A stretch of DNA of 64,000 nucleotides from Streptomyces fragilis (GTDB lineage: Bacteria; Actinomycetota; Actinomycetes; Streptomycetales; Streptomycetaceae), in the NCBI RefSeq assembly GCF_003112515.1, contig NZ_BEVZ01000001.1, positions 372,001-436,000 of the forward strand, written 5' to 3'. Position 1 is the stretch's first letter. Each line of letters opens with the position of its first letter. A program made the position numbers and the translations under genes. The notes under the pieces are model-generated. The model did not search any database. It was not told where the DNA came from and saw nothing but the letters and a program-made list of their open reading frames with translations. Below, piece by piece: positions 10,452 to 20,052 of this stretch.

Positions 10452-11785
10452 GGGCGGACCTCCGGAGCGGGAGCGGTGGCGGGAAGCGGATCGGGCGAAG
10501 TGGCGGGCACGGCGGTGGACCCCGTCGCGGCAGGAGCGGGCGCCGCGGCGGACCGTTCACCGGCGGCGTGGTCCGCGCCGGAGGCCGGGGGCCGGGCGGG
10601 GGTGGTGTCGGAGTCGCGGCGGCCGCGGTCGCGTGCCGCGGCGGCCTCGGGCAGGCGGACGGTGAAGGTGGAGCCCTGGCCCTCGGTGCTCCAGACGGTG
10701 ACCTCCCCGCCGTGCGAGGCCACCACGTGCTTGACGATCGCCAGGCCCAGGCCGGTGCCGCCGGTGGCCCGGGAACGGGCCGGGTCGACGCGGTAGAAAC
10801 GCTCGAAGATGCGCTCCCGGTCCCGGTCGGAGATCCCGATGCCCTGGTCGGTGACGGCGATCTCGACCATGTCGCCGCTCGCGTCGGCGACCCGGCGGAC
10901 CGCGATGCCGACCTTGGTCTGCGCCGGCGAGTAGTTGACGGCGTTCTCGACGAGGTTGCCCAGGGCGCCGACCAGCTGGCCGCGGTTGCCCCAGACGTAC
11001 AGCCCCTCGGCGCCGGCCGCGGCCATGGTGATGTCCTTGGAGCCGGCCTGCTGGCGGCAGCGGTCCATCGCCTCGTCGACCAGCACCTCGACCTTGACCG
11101 GCTCGGCGTACTCCAGCGGGTCGTCGTTCTGGATGCGGGAGAGGTCGATGAGCTCCTGCACCAGGTTGGTCAGGCGGGTGGCCTCGATCTGCATCCGGCC
11201 GGCGAACCGCTGCACCGCCTCCGGGTCGTCGGAGGCGTCCATGACGGCCTCCGAGAGCAGGGAGAGGGCTCCCACGGGGGTCTTCAGCTCGTGCGACACG
11301 TTGGCGACGAAGTCGCGCCGCACCGCCTCGATGCGGCGGGCCTCGGTGAGGTCCTCCACCAGCAGCATGACCAGGCGCGACCCCAGCGGGGCGACCCGGG
11401 CGGAGACCGCCAGCGGTTCGGCCCGACCGGCGCCGCGCCGGGCCAGTTCCAGTTCGACCTGGCGTATCTCGCCGTCCCGGCGGGTGTCCCGGGCCATCTG
11501 CAGCATCGGCTCGACGGCGAGCCGGCCGCCGCGGACCAGGCCCAGCGCGTAGGCGGCGGAGCTGGCCTTCACCACCGCGTCGGCCTCGTCGAGCACCACC
11601 GCCGAGGAGCGGAGCACCGACAGCACGGTGTCCACCCCGCGGGGCAGGGCGGCCTCGGCCCTGTCGGCGGCGCGGGAGGGGCGTTCCAGGTCGCTCTCGC
11701 TCCAGCGGAACGCCAGCATGGCGATCACGCCGGTGAGCACACCCGCGATCGCCGCCGCTGCGGCGACCGCCGCGTTCACGTCCAT
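10448..11785 (-). CDS. phoR: Phosphate-sensing histidine kinase PhoR
   Basis: 445 aa. One N-terminal membrane segment (~5-26), a PAS-like region, then the HisKA domain with H165 in ANVSHELKTP, the N box GNLVENAVNYS, G1 TDQGIGIS, F box ERIFERFYRV and G2 GGTGLGLAIV. An Ala/Pro-rich C-terminal tail of about 60 residues follows. It phosphorylates PhoP under phosphate limitation. It is encoded first in the leftward phoR-phoP pair, downstream of the PHO box. ATG start at 11785. Confidence 0.93.
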   Translation of the reverse strand: MDVNAAVAAAAAIAGVLTGVIAMLAFRWSESDLERPSRAADRAEAALPRGVDTVLSVLRSSAVVLDEADAVVKASSAAYALGLVRGGRLAVEPMLQMARDTRRDGEIRQVELELARRGAGRAEPLAVSARVAPLGSRLVMLLVEDLTEARRIEAVRRDFVANVSHELKTPVGALSLLSEAVMDASDDPEAVQRFAGRMQIEATRLTNLVQELIDLSRIQNDDPLEYAEPVKVEVLVDEAMDRCRQQAGSKDITMAAAGAEGLYVWGNRGQLVGALGNLVENAVNYSPAQTKVGIAVRRVADASGDMVEIAVTDQGIGISDRDRERIFERFYRVDPARSRATGGTGLGLAIVKHVVASHGGEVTVWSTEGQGSTFTVRLPEAAAARDRGRRDSDTTPARPPASGADHAAGERSAAAPAPAATGSTAVPATSPDPLPATAPAPEVRP

Positions 11786-11847
11786 GCCTCCAGGTTAGGC
11801 GGGGGCAGGGGGTGCTCCGCAGCCTCCGGAGGGAGACCTGACGCACT

Positions 11848-11891
11848 GGTCGCCCAGAGTTCACCTTCCGGTCCGTGTCGGTTCACCGGAC
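11848..11891. promoter_or_regulatory. PHO box in the phoR/phoU divergent promoter region
   Basis: Successive 11-bp units read GTTCACCTTCC (11859), GGTCCGTGTCG (11870) and GTTCACCGGAC (11881), with a weaker unit GGTCGCCCAGA at 11848. The 7-base core GTTCACC repeated on an 11-bp grid is the known Streptomyces PhoP-binding direct repeat. The position between divergent phoR-phoP and phoU fits autoregulation and joint control. Confidence 0.85.
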
Positions 11892-12046
11892 GGGACCGGT
11901 ACGGCGGGGGGCGGCGGGCGACAGTGGCTACACCGGACGCCGGGCGGGTAGGACGGACGGCACCTGCAGCACCTGCGTGAACGGCCCGCCCGGGGAACGC
12001 CCCCGGGATCCGCCCGGGACCGTCCGTCATCGGAAAGGAAGCACGG

Positions 12047-12715
12047 ATGCGTGACGCGTACCACGAGGAACTCGACTCGATCGGCGAGGACCTGGCGGAG
12101 ATGGCCCGTACGGTCGGCTCGGCGATGGGGCGGGCGACCGCGTCGATACTCGACGCCGACCTGTCACTCGCGGAGCGGGTGATCGAGTCGGACCGGCAGG
12201 TCGACGAGACCCAGCACGACCTGGAGGCCCGGGCCATCGCCCTGCTGGCCCGCCAGCAGCCGGTGGCCACCGACCTGCGGAGGGTGGTGACCTCGCTGCG
12301 GATCTCCGCCGACCTGGAGCGGTCCGGCGACCTGGCCAAGCACGTGGCCAAGCTGGCGCGGCTGCGCTACCCGCAGAAGGCGGTCCCCTCCGACCTGCAC
12401 GCCACCGTCCTGGAGATGGGGCAGCTCGCCCAGCGGCTGATGGCCAAGACCGCCCAGGTGCTGGCCACCGAGGACGTCCGGCTGGCCCTGCAGCTGGAGC
12501 AGGACGACGACGCCATGGACACCCTGCACCGCGCCCTGTTCCAGCACCTGATGGACGACAAGTGGCAGCACGGCATCGAGACGGCGGTCGACGTCACCCT
12601 GCTGGGCCGCTACTACGAGCGGTTCGCGGACCACGCGGTGTCCGCGGCGCGGCGGGTGGTGTTCCTGGTGACCGGTGAGCACCCGGGCGAGCCCTCGGCG
12701 GAGGGCGGCGCGTAA
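12047..12715 (+). CDS. phoU: Phosphate transport system regulator PhoU
   Basis: 222 aa, all-helical protein of two PhoU repeats (each about 90 residues, with the conserved E-x3-D-x3-D-type metal motifs). It links the Pst transporter to the PhoR kinase and dampens signalling in high phosphate. The start ATG at 12047 follows AAAGGAAG. It diverges from phoR, with the PHO box about 150 bp upstream. Confidence 0.92.
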   Translation: MRDAYHEELDSIGEDLAEMARTVGSAMGRATASILDADLSLAERVIESDRQVDETQHDLEARAIALLARQQPVATDLRRVVTSLRISADLERSGDLAKHVAKLARLRYPQKAVPSDLHATVLEMGQLAQRLMAKTAQVLATEDVRLALQLEQDDDAMDTLHRALFQHLMDDKWQHGIETAVDVTLLGRYYERFADHAVSAARRVVFLVTGEHPGEPSAEGGA

Positions 12716-12884
12716 CGGGGGCGGAGGCGCGGGCCGTCCCCGGGCCGCCACCGGCCGCGGCTGGTCCCGCGCCCGTCCCGCCCGGGCGCATCCGTGCGCC
12801 GTTGATGCGCCGTGCGCCGCGGCGGTGCAATGGGGCGACACCGTTGGACGCTCCTGCTGGACGCCACTGGAGGGATGGACCGAG

Positions 12885-13040
12885 ATGCCCGAGGCCCCCC
12901 GTACGGACGACGACCCGACCCGCGCCGCCGGCACCGAGGAGGTGCCGGCCCCGCGCGCGCTGCCACTGCTGGCGGCCTGCGGCTGCGGCTCCGGCTGCGG
13001 CTGCGGCTGCCAGTCCGGCGGCCCCTGTCAGTGCGGCTGA
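12885..13040 (+). CDS. Small cysteine-rich protein, 51 aa
   Basis: ATG at 12885 follows GGAGGGA at a suitable distance. The first 30 residues are acidic/Ala-rich. The last 20 contain seven Cys in Cys-Gly pairs (from ACGCGSGC to PCQCG). The dense CGC spacing suggests metal binding, like a small metallothionein, though a modified peptide precursor cannot be excluded. No named family recognised. It is followed at once by a very strong terminator and then by a nickel-binding-type gene, which weakly supports a metal role. Confidence 0.65.
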   Translation: MPEAPRTDDDPTRAAGTEEVPAPRALPLLAACGCGSGCGCGCQSGGPCQCG

Positions 13041-13041
13041 C

Positions 13042-13101
13042 GCCACGACACCCGGACGCCGGGCGCGCACGCCTCCGTGCGCGCCCGGCGTCCGTCGTGG
13101 C
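13042..13101 (+). terminator. Very strong hairpin terminator
   Basis: An 18-bp perfect inner stem (GGACGCCGGGCGCGCACG with its complement, loop CCTC) is extended by a further 8-bp outer stem GCCACGAC/GTCGTGGC across a small bulge. It directly follows the Cys-rich small gene. Confidence 0.85.
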
Positions 13102-13239
13102 ACCCGCGTCCGCCCCGGCCCCGCGCCCTGTCGTAGCACCCGCGTCCGCTCCGGTCCCGCCGTTTGTGGTGGTCCCGGCGGAGGCGGACGATGGGGAGAG
13201 GGGAACCGGACGCACTCGACAGGAAGAAGGTGCGCAGCC

Positions 13240-13488
13240 ATGACCCGTTTCATGGATGTCCACCGGAACATGACCGGCATCACCGGACCCGAGCTCGAGG
13301 AGGCCCACGCGGCCGACCTGGCGCTGGAGAAGGCGGAGGACGTGCACTTCGAGGGTGCCTGGGCCGGCCCGGAGTCCGGCACGGTGTACTGCCTCTCCAA
13401 CGGCCCCTCGGCCGACGCGGTGCAGCGCGTCCACGAGCGCGCGGGGCACAAGGCGGACGAGATCCACGCGGTCCCGCTGTCCGTCTGA
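13240..13488 (+). CDS. SCO4226-like small nickel-binding protein (DUF4242)
   Basis: 82 aa, the same length and type as S. coelicolor SCO4226, a ferredoxin-like dimeric protein reported to bind nickel. The sequence begins MTRFMDVHRNM and contains VYCLSNGP and HERAGHKADEI, so the His, Cys and acidic residues expected for metal sites are present. ATG at 13240 with AGGAAGAAGG upstream. Its function in the cell is unknown. In S. coelicolor SCO4226 lies next to phoU (SCO4228), consistent with the order here. Confidence 0.75.
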   Translation: MTRFMDVHRNMTGITGPELEEAHAADLALEKAEDVHFEGAWAGPESGTVYCLSNGPSADAVQRVHERAGHKADEIHAVPLSV

Positions 13489-13579
13489 CGTCCGGACACC
13501 GATCGTCGCCCGGACACCTCGTCCGTCGACCGCCTCCCGGCCGTCGACCGTCTTCCGGCCGTCGACCGCCGCGCGGAGG

Positions 13580-14398
13580 TCAGCGGCCGCGCGGGGCGAG
13601 CGCCTCCCAGGCCACCGTGACCTCGCCCTGGCGCCACCGCGCGGGCCCGTCCGTCACCGGCCAGTCCGCCGTGAGGTCCCGCACCGCACGGATCCACCGC
13701 TGGCGGGCCCCGTAGGAGGCGTACGGCGCGGCGGCCGCCCAGGCACGGTCGAAGTCGCGCAGGAACGCGTGCACCGGCTCGCCCGGCACGTTCCGGTGGA
13801 TCAGCGCCTTCGGCAGACGTTCCGCCAGGTCGGACGGGCGGTCCAGGGAGGCCAGCCGGGCGGCGAAGGTGACCGTCCGCGGGCCCTCGGGGCCGAGGGC
13901 GACCCACACGTGGCGGCGTCCGATCTCGTCGCAGGTGCCCTCCACCAGCAGCCCGCCCCGCGAACCGTGCGGGCCCGCCGGGGCGAGACGGGCGCACAGC
14001 CGCGACCACACCTGGGCGACCTGGTCCTCGTCGTACTGGCGCAGCACGTTGGCGGCCCTGATGAGCTGCGGCGGCGCGGGCAGCGGCACCTCGAAGCCGC
14101 CGTGCCGGAACTCCAGGCCCTCCCGCTCGTACGGGCGCGCCGCGGCGACCCGCGCCGGGTCGATCTCGATGCCGACCACCGCCGTGCGGGGCGCGGCGGT
14201 CCGCAGCCGGCCGAGCAGCTCGACCGCGGTCCACGGCGCCGCGCCGTAGCCCAGGTCGACGGCGACCGGGCGCTGCGCGCGGCGCAGTTCGGCGCCGTGC
14301 ACGGCCGCGATCCAGCGGTCCATGCGGCGGAGCCGGTTGGGGTTGGTCGTCCCGCGCGTCACCGTTCCCACGGGGCGGGTCGCTGCGCGGGGTGTCAT
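13580..14398 (-). CDS. Class I SAM-dependent methyltransferase-like protein
   Basis: 272 aa. A Rossmann-type SAM motif is visible as AVDLGYGAAPWTAVEL (~residues 45-60), followed by acidic GIEIDPARV at strand beta-2. The rest resembles actinobacterial class I methyltransferases without a diagnostic substrate motif, so the target is unknown. ATG at 14398 chosen, as the 50 upstream in-frame codons overlap the mshA promoter region. It is divergent from mshA. Confidence 0.7.
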   Translation of the reverse strand: MTPRAATRPVGTVTRGTTNPNRLRRMDRWIAAVHGAELRRAQRPVAVDLGYGAAPWTAVELLGRLRTAAPRTAVVGIEIDPARVAAARPYEREGLEFRHGGFEVPLPAPPQLIRAANVLRQYDEDQVAQVWSRLCARLAPAGPHGSRGGLLVEGTCDEIGRRHVWVALGPEGPRTVTFAARLASLDRPSDLAERLPKALIHRNVPGEPVHAFLRDFDRAWAAAAPYASYGARQRWIRAVRDLTADWPVTDGPARWRQGEVTVAWEALAPRGR

Positions 14399-14565
14399 GC
14401 CTACGAGGGTACGAAAGCGCTGGTCGGGCCGGAACACGCCGTTCATCCCCCGGCCACACGGCGTAACGTTTTGGCAAAGCCGAAATGACGGGCGTCCCGA
14501 CGGTGTTCCCCCTCCTGGAGGGTCCACGGCCGCGTACCCACCCGACACCCCTGGAGGACTGCCAC

Positions 14566-15912
14566 GTGAGCCAGTACGTCACCAGGCTCGGGCGTCTCTC
14601 CCCGGCGTCGCCGCCGCGGCTGAGGCTGCCGGGCGTGCCCCGCAGGCCGCGCCGGGTCGCCATGCTCTCCGTCCACACCTCCCCGCTGCACCAGCCCGGC
14701 ACGGGCGACGCGGGCGGGATGAACGTCTACATCGTCGAGCTCGCCCGCCGGCTCGCCGCGCAGGGCGTCGAGGTGGAGGTCTTCACCCGCGCCACCTCCG
14801 CCTCGCTGCCGCCGACCGTGGAGATGGCCCCCGGCGTGCTGGTGCGGCACGTGGACGCCGGACCGTACGAGGGTCTGGCCAAGGAGGACCTGCCGGCCCA
14901 GCTGTGCGCCTTCACCCACGGCGTGATGCAGGCCTGGGCGGGGCACCGTCCCGGGCACTACGACCTGGTCCACTCCCACTACTGGCTCTCCGGGCACGTC
15001 GGCTGGCTGGCCTCCCAGCGCTGGGGCGTGCCGCTGGTGCACGCGATGCACACCATGGCCAAGGTGAAGAACGCCTCCCTCGCCCACGGCGACACGCCCG
15101 AGCCGCCGGCCCGCGTGATCGGCGAGACGCAGGTCGTGGACGCCGCCGACCGGCTGATCGCCAACACCGCCGACGAGGCGGCCGACCTGGTCCACCACTA
15201 CGAGGCCGACCCCGGGAAGGTCGAGGTCGTGCACCCGGGCGTCAACCTGGACCGCTTCCGCCCGGCCGACGGCAGGGCCGCCGCCCGCGCCCGCCTGGGC
15301 CTGCCGCAGGACGCCCTGATCCCCCTCTTCGCCGGGCGGATACAGCCCCTGAAGGCCCCCGACGTGCTGCTGCGCGCGGTGGCGGTGCTGCTGGAGCAGC
15401 GGCCCGACCTGCGGTCGCGGCTGCTCGTGCCGGTGGTCGGCGGGCCCAGCGGCAGCGGCCTCGCCAAGCCGGAGCGGCTGCAGAAGCTGTCGGCGCGCCT
15501 CGGCCTGAACGACGTGGTGCGCTTCCATCCGCCGGTGGGGCAGGACCGGCTCGCGGACTGGTTCCGGGCGGCGTCGGTGCTGGTGATGCCCTCCTACAGC
15601 GAGTCGTTCGGCCTGGTCGCCATCGAGGCGCAGGCCACCGGCACGCCGGTGCTGGCCGCCGCGGTGGGCGGCCTGCCGGTGGCGGTGCGGGACGGCGTGA
15701 CCGGTTTCCTGGTCCGCGGCCACGACCCCGCCGACTACGCGGCCGTGCTGCGGCGCTTCGCCGACGAGCCGGGGCTGACCGCCCGTCTCGGCGAGCGGGC
15801 CGCGCGGCACGCCCAGGAGTTCGGCTGGGACCGTGCCGCCGCCGCGACCACCGAGGTGTACTCGGCCGCCCTGCACGCCCACCGCCGTCGCGTACGCTCG
15901 GCCCATGGCTGA
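14566..15912 (+). CDS. mshA: D-inositol-3-phosphate glycosyltransferase
   Basis: 448 aa, GT4 family, GT-B fold. First step of mycothiol synthesis: transfers GlcNAc from UDP-GlcNAc to inositol 3-phosphate. Seen are the N-terminal acceptor loop [15 protein letters not shown], the Rossmann donor motifs around [13 protein letters not shown], and the EX7E motif in ESFGLVAIE. The GTG at 14566 follows GGAGG at 14553 and is preferred over an ATG 81 bp upstream. The stop overlaps the next gene by 8 bp. Mycothiol is limited to actinobacteria, which supports the taxonomic call. Confidence 0.93.
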   Translation: MSQYVTRLGRLSPASPPRLRLPGVPRRPRRVAMLSVHTSPLHQPGTGDAGGMNVYIVELARRLAAQGVEVEVFTRATSASLPPTVEMAPGVLVRHVDAGPYEGLAKEDLPAQLCAFTHGVMQAWAGHRPGHYDLVHSHYWLSGHVGWLASQRWGVPLVHAMHTMAKVKNASLAHGDTPEPPARVIGETQVVDAADRLIANTADEAADLVHHYEADPGKVEVVHPGVNLDRFRPADGRAAARARLGLPQDALIPLFAGRIQPLKAPDVLLRAVAVLLEQRPDLRSRLLVPVVGGPSGSGLAKPERLQKLSARLGLNDVVRFHPPVGQDRLADWFRAASVLVMPSYSESFGLVAIEAQATGTPVLAAAVGGLPVAVRDGVTGFLVRGHDPADYAAVLRRFADEPGLTARLGERAARHAQEFGWDRAAAATTEVYSAALHAHRRRVRSAHG

Positions 15913-16390
15913 CGCGCGCGAGGTGATCGAGGCGTTCCTGGGGGACGCCGAGCTGGAGTGGGAGTCCCCGGAGCCCGGCAACTTCGTGGTGAAGCTGCCG
16001 GGAACGCAGAAGCTGTCGACCACGGTCTCGCTGATCGCCGGCCGGCACTCCCTCTCGCTGAACGCCTTCGTCATCCGCCACCCGGACGAGAACGAGGCGG
16101 GCGTCCACCGCTGGCTGCTGGAGCGCAACCTCAAGCTGTTCGGCGTCTCCTACGCCGTGGACCCGCACGGCGACGTGTACGTGACGGCCCGCCTGCCGCT
16201 GGCCTCAGTCACCGCGGACGGGATCGACCACCTCCTCGGCCAGGTCCTGGAGGCCGCCGACGGCGCCTTCAACACGCTGCTGGAGATGGGGTTCGCCTCC
16301 TCCATCCGCAAGGAGTACGCCTGGCGGGTCTCCCGCGGCGAGTCCACCCGGAACCTGGACGCCTTCGCGCACCTGTTCGACGAGGAGTGA
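15905..16390 (+). CDS. YbjN-domain protein
   Basis: 161 aa, YbjN/type III secretion chaperone-like fold; the [19 protein letters not shown] and WLLERN segments match the family as seen next to mshA in other Streptomyces. The function is not known. ATG at 15905 lies inside the end of mshA, so translation is probably coupled. The stop lies at the start of an imperfect 50-bp direct repeat. Confidence 0.82.
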   Translation: MADAREVIEAFLGDAELEWESPEPGNFVVKLPGTQKLSTTVSLIAGRHSLSLNAFVIRHPDENEAGVHRWLLERNLKLFGVSYAVDPHGDVYVTARLPLASVTADGIDHLLGQVLEAADGAFNTLLEMGFASSIRKEYAWRVSRGESTRNLDAFAHLFDEE

Positions 16391-16484
16391 CCGACGGCCG
16401 GTCCCGGGTCCGGGCGGCGCTGCAGCTGTCCGGGGAGTGACCGACGGGGCGGTCCCGGGTCCGGGGCGGCGCCCTCAGCTGACC
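16384..16484. repeat. Imperfect 50-bp tandem duplication
   Basis: Two copies of a GGAGTGACCGACGG... unit begin at 16384 and 16434. Copy 1 contains the YbjN gene stop codon. Copy 2 lies fully in the convergent gap before the HD gene. It looks like a recent local duplication of a 3' end. Confidence 0.7.
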
Positions 16485-16527
16485 GGCGGGGGCGACGTCG
16501 ACCGGCCGGCGGCCCCGGACCGCGCCG

Positions 16528-17136
16528 TCAGCTGCCGACCGGGAACGACGCCTGGAACGCCAGGCGGCGGTCGGCGTCCTCACCCACCGCCGTGAGCAGG
16601 TCGTCGAGGTCGGCGAACTCCTCCCAGGCCGCCCGGCCGCTCGCCTCCGCGAGCCGGGCCACGACCAGGTCCTCCAGGTCGGGAACGCGCTTGTTCTTCC
16701 ACGCCTTGTCGGCGAGCGAGACCAGCAGGTCCTCCAGACCGGCCTCCGCCGCCGTCCACGAGGCGTGGGTGGCGGCGAACCGGGCTCGTCCGGCGTCGAT
16801 CCCGCGGGCGAGCAGCAGGGTGCGCCCGGCCTCCTCGTGGGCGGAGCCGGGGCCGGACAGCTCGGCCCGGTGGACCGTCTTGCCGACGTCGTGCGTCGCC
16901 GCCCCGAAGAGCACCGCCTCCCGGTCGAGCGACCCGGAGGGCAGTCGCCGCTCCGTCCACTCCACCAGCGTGTGCACCACGTCGTGCACGGCACGCAGGT
17001 GCGCGGCCAGCCGCGGCGGGCAGTCCAGGGCGGTCAGCAGTTCCGCGACGTCGGGCGGCAGCGGGCGCAGGGGCGGGTCGCCGGGCCCCGACATGGCCCG
17101 CGCCCGGAGGTCGGCGGTGCTCACCGCGGCGCTCAC
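16528..17136 (-). CDS. HD domain protein
   Basis: 202 aa. The HD metal-dependent phosphohydrolase signature is visible: H at the N-terminal helix (AHLRAVHDVVHTL), the HD pair in GAATHDVGKT (~residue 86), a further His in ATHASW, and Asp in SLADKAWK. Such proteins hydrolyse nucleotides or cyclic nucleotides, but the substrate is not evident. Its start overlaps the stop of the upstream GNAT gene by 4 bp, forming a two-gene operon. Confidence 0.8.
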   Translation of the reverse strand: MSAAVSTADLRARAMSGPGDPPLRPLPPDVAELLTALDCPPRLAAHLRAVHDVVHTLVEWTERRLPSGSLDREAVLFGAATHDVGKTVHRAELSGPGSAHEEAGRTLLLARGIDAGRARFAATHASWTAAEAGLEDLLVSLADKAWKNKRVPDLEDLVVARLAEASGRAAWEEFADLDDLLTAVGEDADRRLAFQASFPVGS

Positions 17137-17663
17137 CGGGGCAGGGACCCGGCGGGGGCGGCGGCGTGCGGCGCCCCGGCCTGCGGGACGTCCGCCTCCA
17201 TCAGGGGCAGCACCCGGCCCGCGATCGACCCGGACCGGACCACGCCGACGACGCGGGCGCCCATCGCCCGGTAGAACGGCTCGGCGTTCGGGTCGGCGTC
17301 GATGGCGAGGCTGCGCATCCCGAGGCGGCGGGCGGTGGCCAGCCCTTCCGCGTAGAGCCGGCGCCCGACGCCCGCCCCCATGGCGGACGGGTCGACGAAG
17401 AGCATGTCGAGGCGGCCCCTGGGCGGCGCCCCGTCGATCAGCACGAAGCCGAGCACCCGCCCGGCCGCGTCCTCCGCGACCGTCGCGTTGCCCGGCGTCA
17501 GGTCCTCGGGCCTCAGGCGCAGTTCGTCGCGGCAGGCGGCGAGGAAGTCGGCGTCGTACCCCCAGTGCCCCTTGGAACGCAGCGCCAGCTCACTCAGGGC
17601 GGGCGCCTCGTCGGCGCGGGCGGGACGGACGCGGAGACGGTCGCCGGACGACATGAGGGACAT
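17133..17663 (-). CDS. GNAT family N-acetyltransferase
   Basis: 176 aa. The acetyl-CoA-binding motif A is FVDPSAMGAGVGRRLYAEGL-like (Q/R-x-x-G-x-G/A pattern at ~110-125), followed by the motif B Asn/Tyr region NAEPFYRAMGA. ATG at 17663 is preceded by AGGAGGTCC, an almost perfect ribosome-binding site. Substrate unknown. First gene of the operon with the HD protein. The C-terminal ~20 residues are Ala/Pro-rich. Confidence 0.85.
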   Translation of the reverse strand: MSLMSSGDRLRVRPARADEAPALSELALRSKGHWGYDADFLAACRDELRLRPEDLTPGNATVAEDAAGRVLGFVLIDGAPPRGRLDMLFVDPSAMGAGVGRRLYAEGLATARRLGMRSLAIDADPNAEPFYRAMGARVVGVVRSGSIAGRVLPLMEADVPQAGAPHAAAPAGSLPR

Positions 17664-17858
17664 GCGGACCTCCTGTGTTCGCTGACAGCGTGCCACGGTG
17701 GGCGGAACGCGCGGAACGGAACGGAAGTGATCGGAAGCGGAACGGGCCGTGGGCCGCGGGGGCGGGCGGCGAGGGGGACCGGGGGCGGCGAGGGGAGCCG
17801 GAGCGGCGGGTCCGGCGGTTCGGCCGTGGCCGTCCGAGGGGCCCATTACTCTCGGGTC

Positions 17859-18383
17859 ATGACACACGAGCGACCCGGCTTCGTCTGCTCGCAGTGCGGC
17901 GAGCACCACGCGGGCCCTCCCATGGGTTACTCCACCGAGGCGCCCGACGTCTGGGATCCGCGCTACGCCGAGCGCGAGGACAGCGTGCTCTCCGCCGACC
18001 AGTGCGTGATCAAGGGCGAGCACTTCTTCGTGAAGGGCCTGATCGAGATCCCCGTGCGCGACAGCGCCGTGCCCGGGGGCGAGGTCTTCGAGTGGGGTGT
18101 CTGGGTCTCGCTCAGCGCCCAGAACTTCCGGCGCTCGGACGAGCTGTGGGAGACCCCCGGGCGGGAGGCGGAACCGCCGTACTTCGGCTGGCTGAACACC
18201 TCGCTGCCGCTCTACTCCCCCAGCACCCTCAACCTCCGCACCAACGTCCACACCCGTGAGGTGGGCCGCCGGCCGTACGTCGAACTGGAGCCGACGGACC
18301 ACCCGCTGGCGGTCGAACAGCGCGAGGGCATCACCCTCGCGCGGGTCCGCGAGATCGCCGAGACCATGCTGCACGGGACCTGA
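17859..18383 (+). CDS. DUF2199 family protein
   Basis: 174 aa. Opens with a CxxC pair (FVCSQCGEHH) close to the N-terminus and continues with the conserved YFGWL and NVHTR blocks of DUF2199 proteins. The Cys/His cluster suggests a small zinc site. Function is unknown. It diverges from the GNAT gene and is convergent with the MFS gene. Confidence 0.75.
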   Translation: MTHERPGFVCSQCGEHHAGPPMGYSTEAPDVWDPRYAEREDSVLSADQCVIKGEHFFVKGLIEIPVRDSAVPGGEVFEWGVWVSLSAQNFRRSDELWETPGREAEPPYFGWLNTSLPLYSPSTLNLRTNVHTREVGRRPYVELEPTDHPLAVEQREGITLARVREIAETMLHGT

Positions 18384-18524
18384 GCCGGCGGCTGCGGCGA
18401 CCACGGCCGGACGGCTCCGGCACGGCGTCCGCGAACAGGCGTCCAGGGCCCGGTACCGGGGGTCAGGCAACTCCGGGTCAGGCCACTCCGGGCAGGCACC
18501 CCGGCTCGGGGAACCCCGGCTCGG

Positions 18525-18652
18525 GCACCCGACGCAGGCACCCCCCGGGGCACGCACCCCCGCTCAGGCACCCGGCGCAGGCACCCCCCCGGGCACGCAC
18601 CCCCGCTCAGGCACCCGACGCACGCACCCCCCGGGCACGCACCCCCGCTCAG
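18525..18652. repeat. Three tandem copies of a 43-bp unit at an MFS gene 3' end
   Basis: Units begin GCACCC at 18525, 18568 and 18611. The rightmost copy contains the TGA stop of the leftward MFS gene (18649-18651), so the array appears to have grown from the gene end. Less regular relatives extend left to about 18470. Copies differ by 1-3 bases. Confidence 0.85.
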
Positions 18653-19935
18653 GCCGCCTCGGCCACCGGCTTCGGCAGGCCGCCGGCCGGAACGGTGACC
18701 TCCGCCTCCGGCGGCAGGTTCCGCGTCAGCAGCACATACCCGGCCCCCGCCACCGTGCCCAGCACCGCGCAGCCGCCCCACAGCCAGTTCGCGCCGTACC
18801 CGTCGATCACCACGCCCGCGACGAGCGGGGCGACCAAGGCCGCCATCGACCAGGACATGGAGTACATCCCCTGGTACCGCCCGCGCCCCTCGACCGGTGA
18901 GAGCCGGACCACCAGGCTGGACTGCGTCGGCGCGTTCAGCATCTCGGCGAACGTCCACACGCACACGGTGAGCACCAGCGTCCCCAGCGACCCGGCGAAG
19001 GCGGTCAGCGCGAACCCGTAACCCGCCAGCAGCGCGGCGACGGCCAGCAGACGGCGCGGGTCCCGGTGCTGGATGAGGCGGGTGACCGGGAGCTGCGCGG
19101 CGACGATCAGCACGCCGTTGACGGCGATGGCCAGCCCGTACTCCGCCGGGCTGAACCCCTGCCTGCCCATCGCGACGGGCAGGCCCACGTACCCCTGCTG
19201 GAAGATCAGCGCGACCACGAACGACAGCCCGACGAGCGACATGAACCGCCCGTCGCCCAGCACCGTGCCGAGCCCCACCCGCGGCCCGCCGACCTTGCCG
19301 TCGGCCGCCGTCTCCTGGAGGGCGGACTCCGGCCGCGACTCGGGCAGCTTCACGAACACCACCACGGCGCAGGCCAGCGTCATCACCGCCTCGACCAGGA
19401 AGCCCGCCCGGTAGCTGACCTGCGCGACGAAGCCGGCTCCCGCCGCGGAGACGGCGAAGCCGAGGTTGATGGCCCAGTAGTTGAGCGAATAGGCCCGCAC
19501 CCGGTCCTCGGGCCGCACGATGTCCGCCATCATCGCCTGCACCGCCGGCCGGGAGGCGTTGGACGCCATGCCGACCAGGAAGGCGACGACCGCGATGCTC
19601 ACCGGATCGCTGACGAAGCCGAGCACCGCCACCGACGCCGCCGTGGACAGCTGCGCGATCAGCATGGTGGACCGGCGGCCGAGGCGGTCGGTCATCACCC
19701 CCGCGCCGACCGAGGAGACCACGCCGCCGAGCCCGTGCAGCGCGGCCACCAGGCCCGTGTAGGAGGCGGAGTAACCGCGCTCCAGCGTCAGGTAGAGCGC
19801 GAGGAAGGTGGCGACGAAGGCGCCCAGACGGTTGACCAGGGTGCTGACCCACAGCCACCAGAAGGCCGGCGGGAGACCGGAGACGGTCTCCTTCAGAGCA
19901 CGTCTCGGCGAGACGACGGACAAGGCGGCCTCCAC
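18649..19935 (-). CDS. Major facilitator superfamily transporter
   Basis: 428 aa with about 12 hydrophobic segments. The loop 2-3 motif [15 protein letters not shown] matches the MFS signature G-x3-D-R-x-G-R-R. DHA1-type drug exporters have this layout. Substrate unknown. It diverges from gpmA with 117 bp between starts. The 3' end lies in a 43-bp tandem repeat. Confidence 0.88.
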   Translation of the reverse strand: MEAALSVVSPRRALKETVSGLPPAFWWLWVSTLVNRLGAFVATFLALYLTLERGYSASYTGLVAALHGLGGVVSSVGAGVMTDRLGRRSTMLIAQLSTAASVAVLGFVSDPVSIAVVAFLVGMASNASRPAVQAMMADIVRPEDRVRAYSLNYWAINLGFAVSAAGAGFVAQVSYRAGFLVEAVMTLACAVVVFVKLPESRPESALQETAADGKVGGPRVGLGTVLGDGRFMSLVGLSFVVALIFQQGYVGLPVAMGRQGFSPAEYGLAIAVNGVLIVAAQLPVTRLIQHRDPRRLLAVAALLAGYGFALTAFAGSLGTLVLTVCVWTFAEMLNAPTQSSLVVRLSPVEGRGRYQGMYSMSWSMAALVAPLVAGVVIDGYGANWLWGGCAVLGTVAGAGYVLLTRNLPPEAEVTVPAGGLPKPVAEAA

Positions 19936-20052
19936 AGGACTGCCGTAAGCGGCGCAGACGGACGGTGCATATTACTTCCGCACGTCGGCCGGGAGCCACC
20001 GAATAATGGACGCCTGCGCGACCCCCGCCGCGCTCCGATTACGCTGGGTGCC

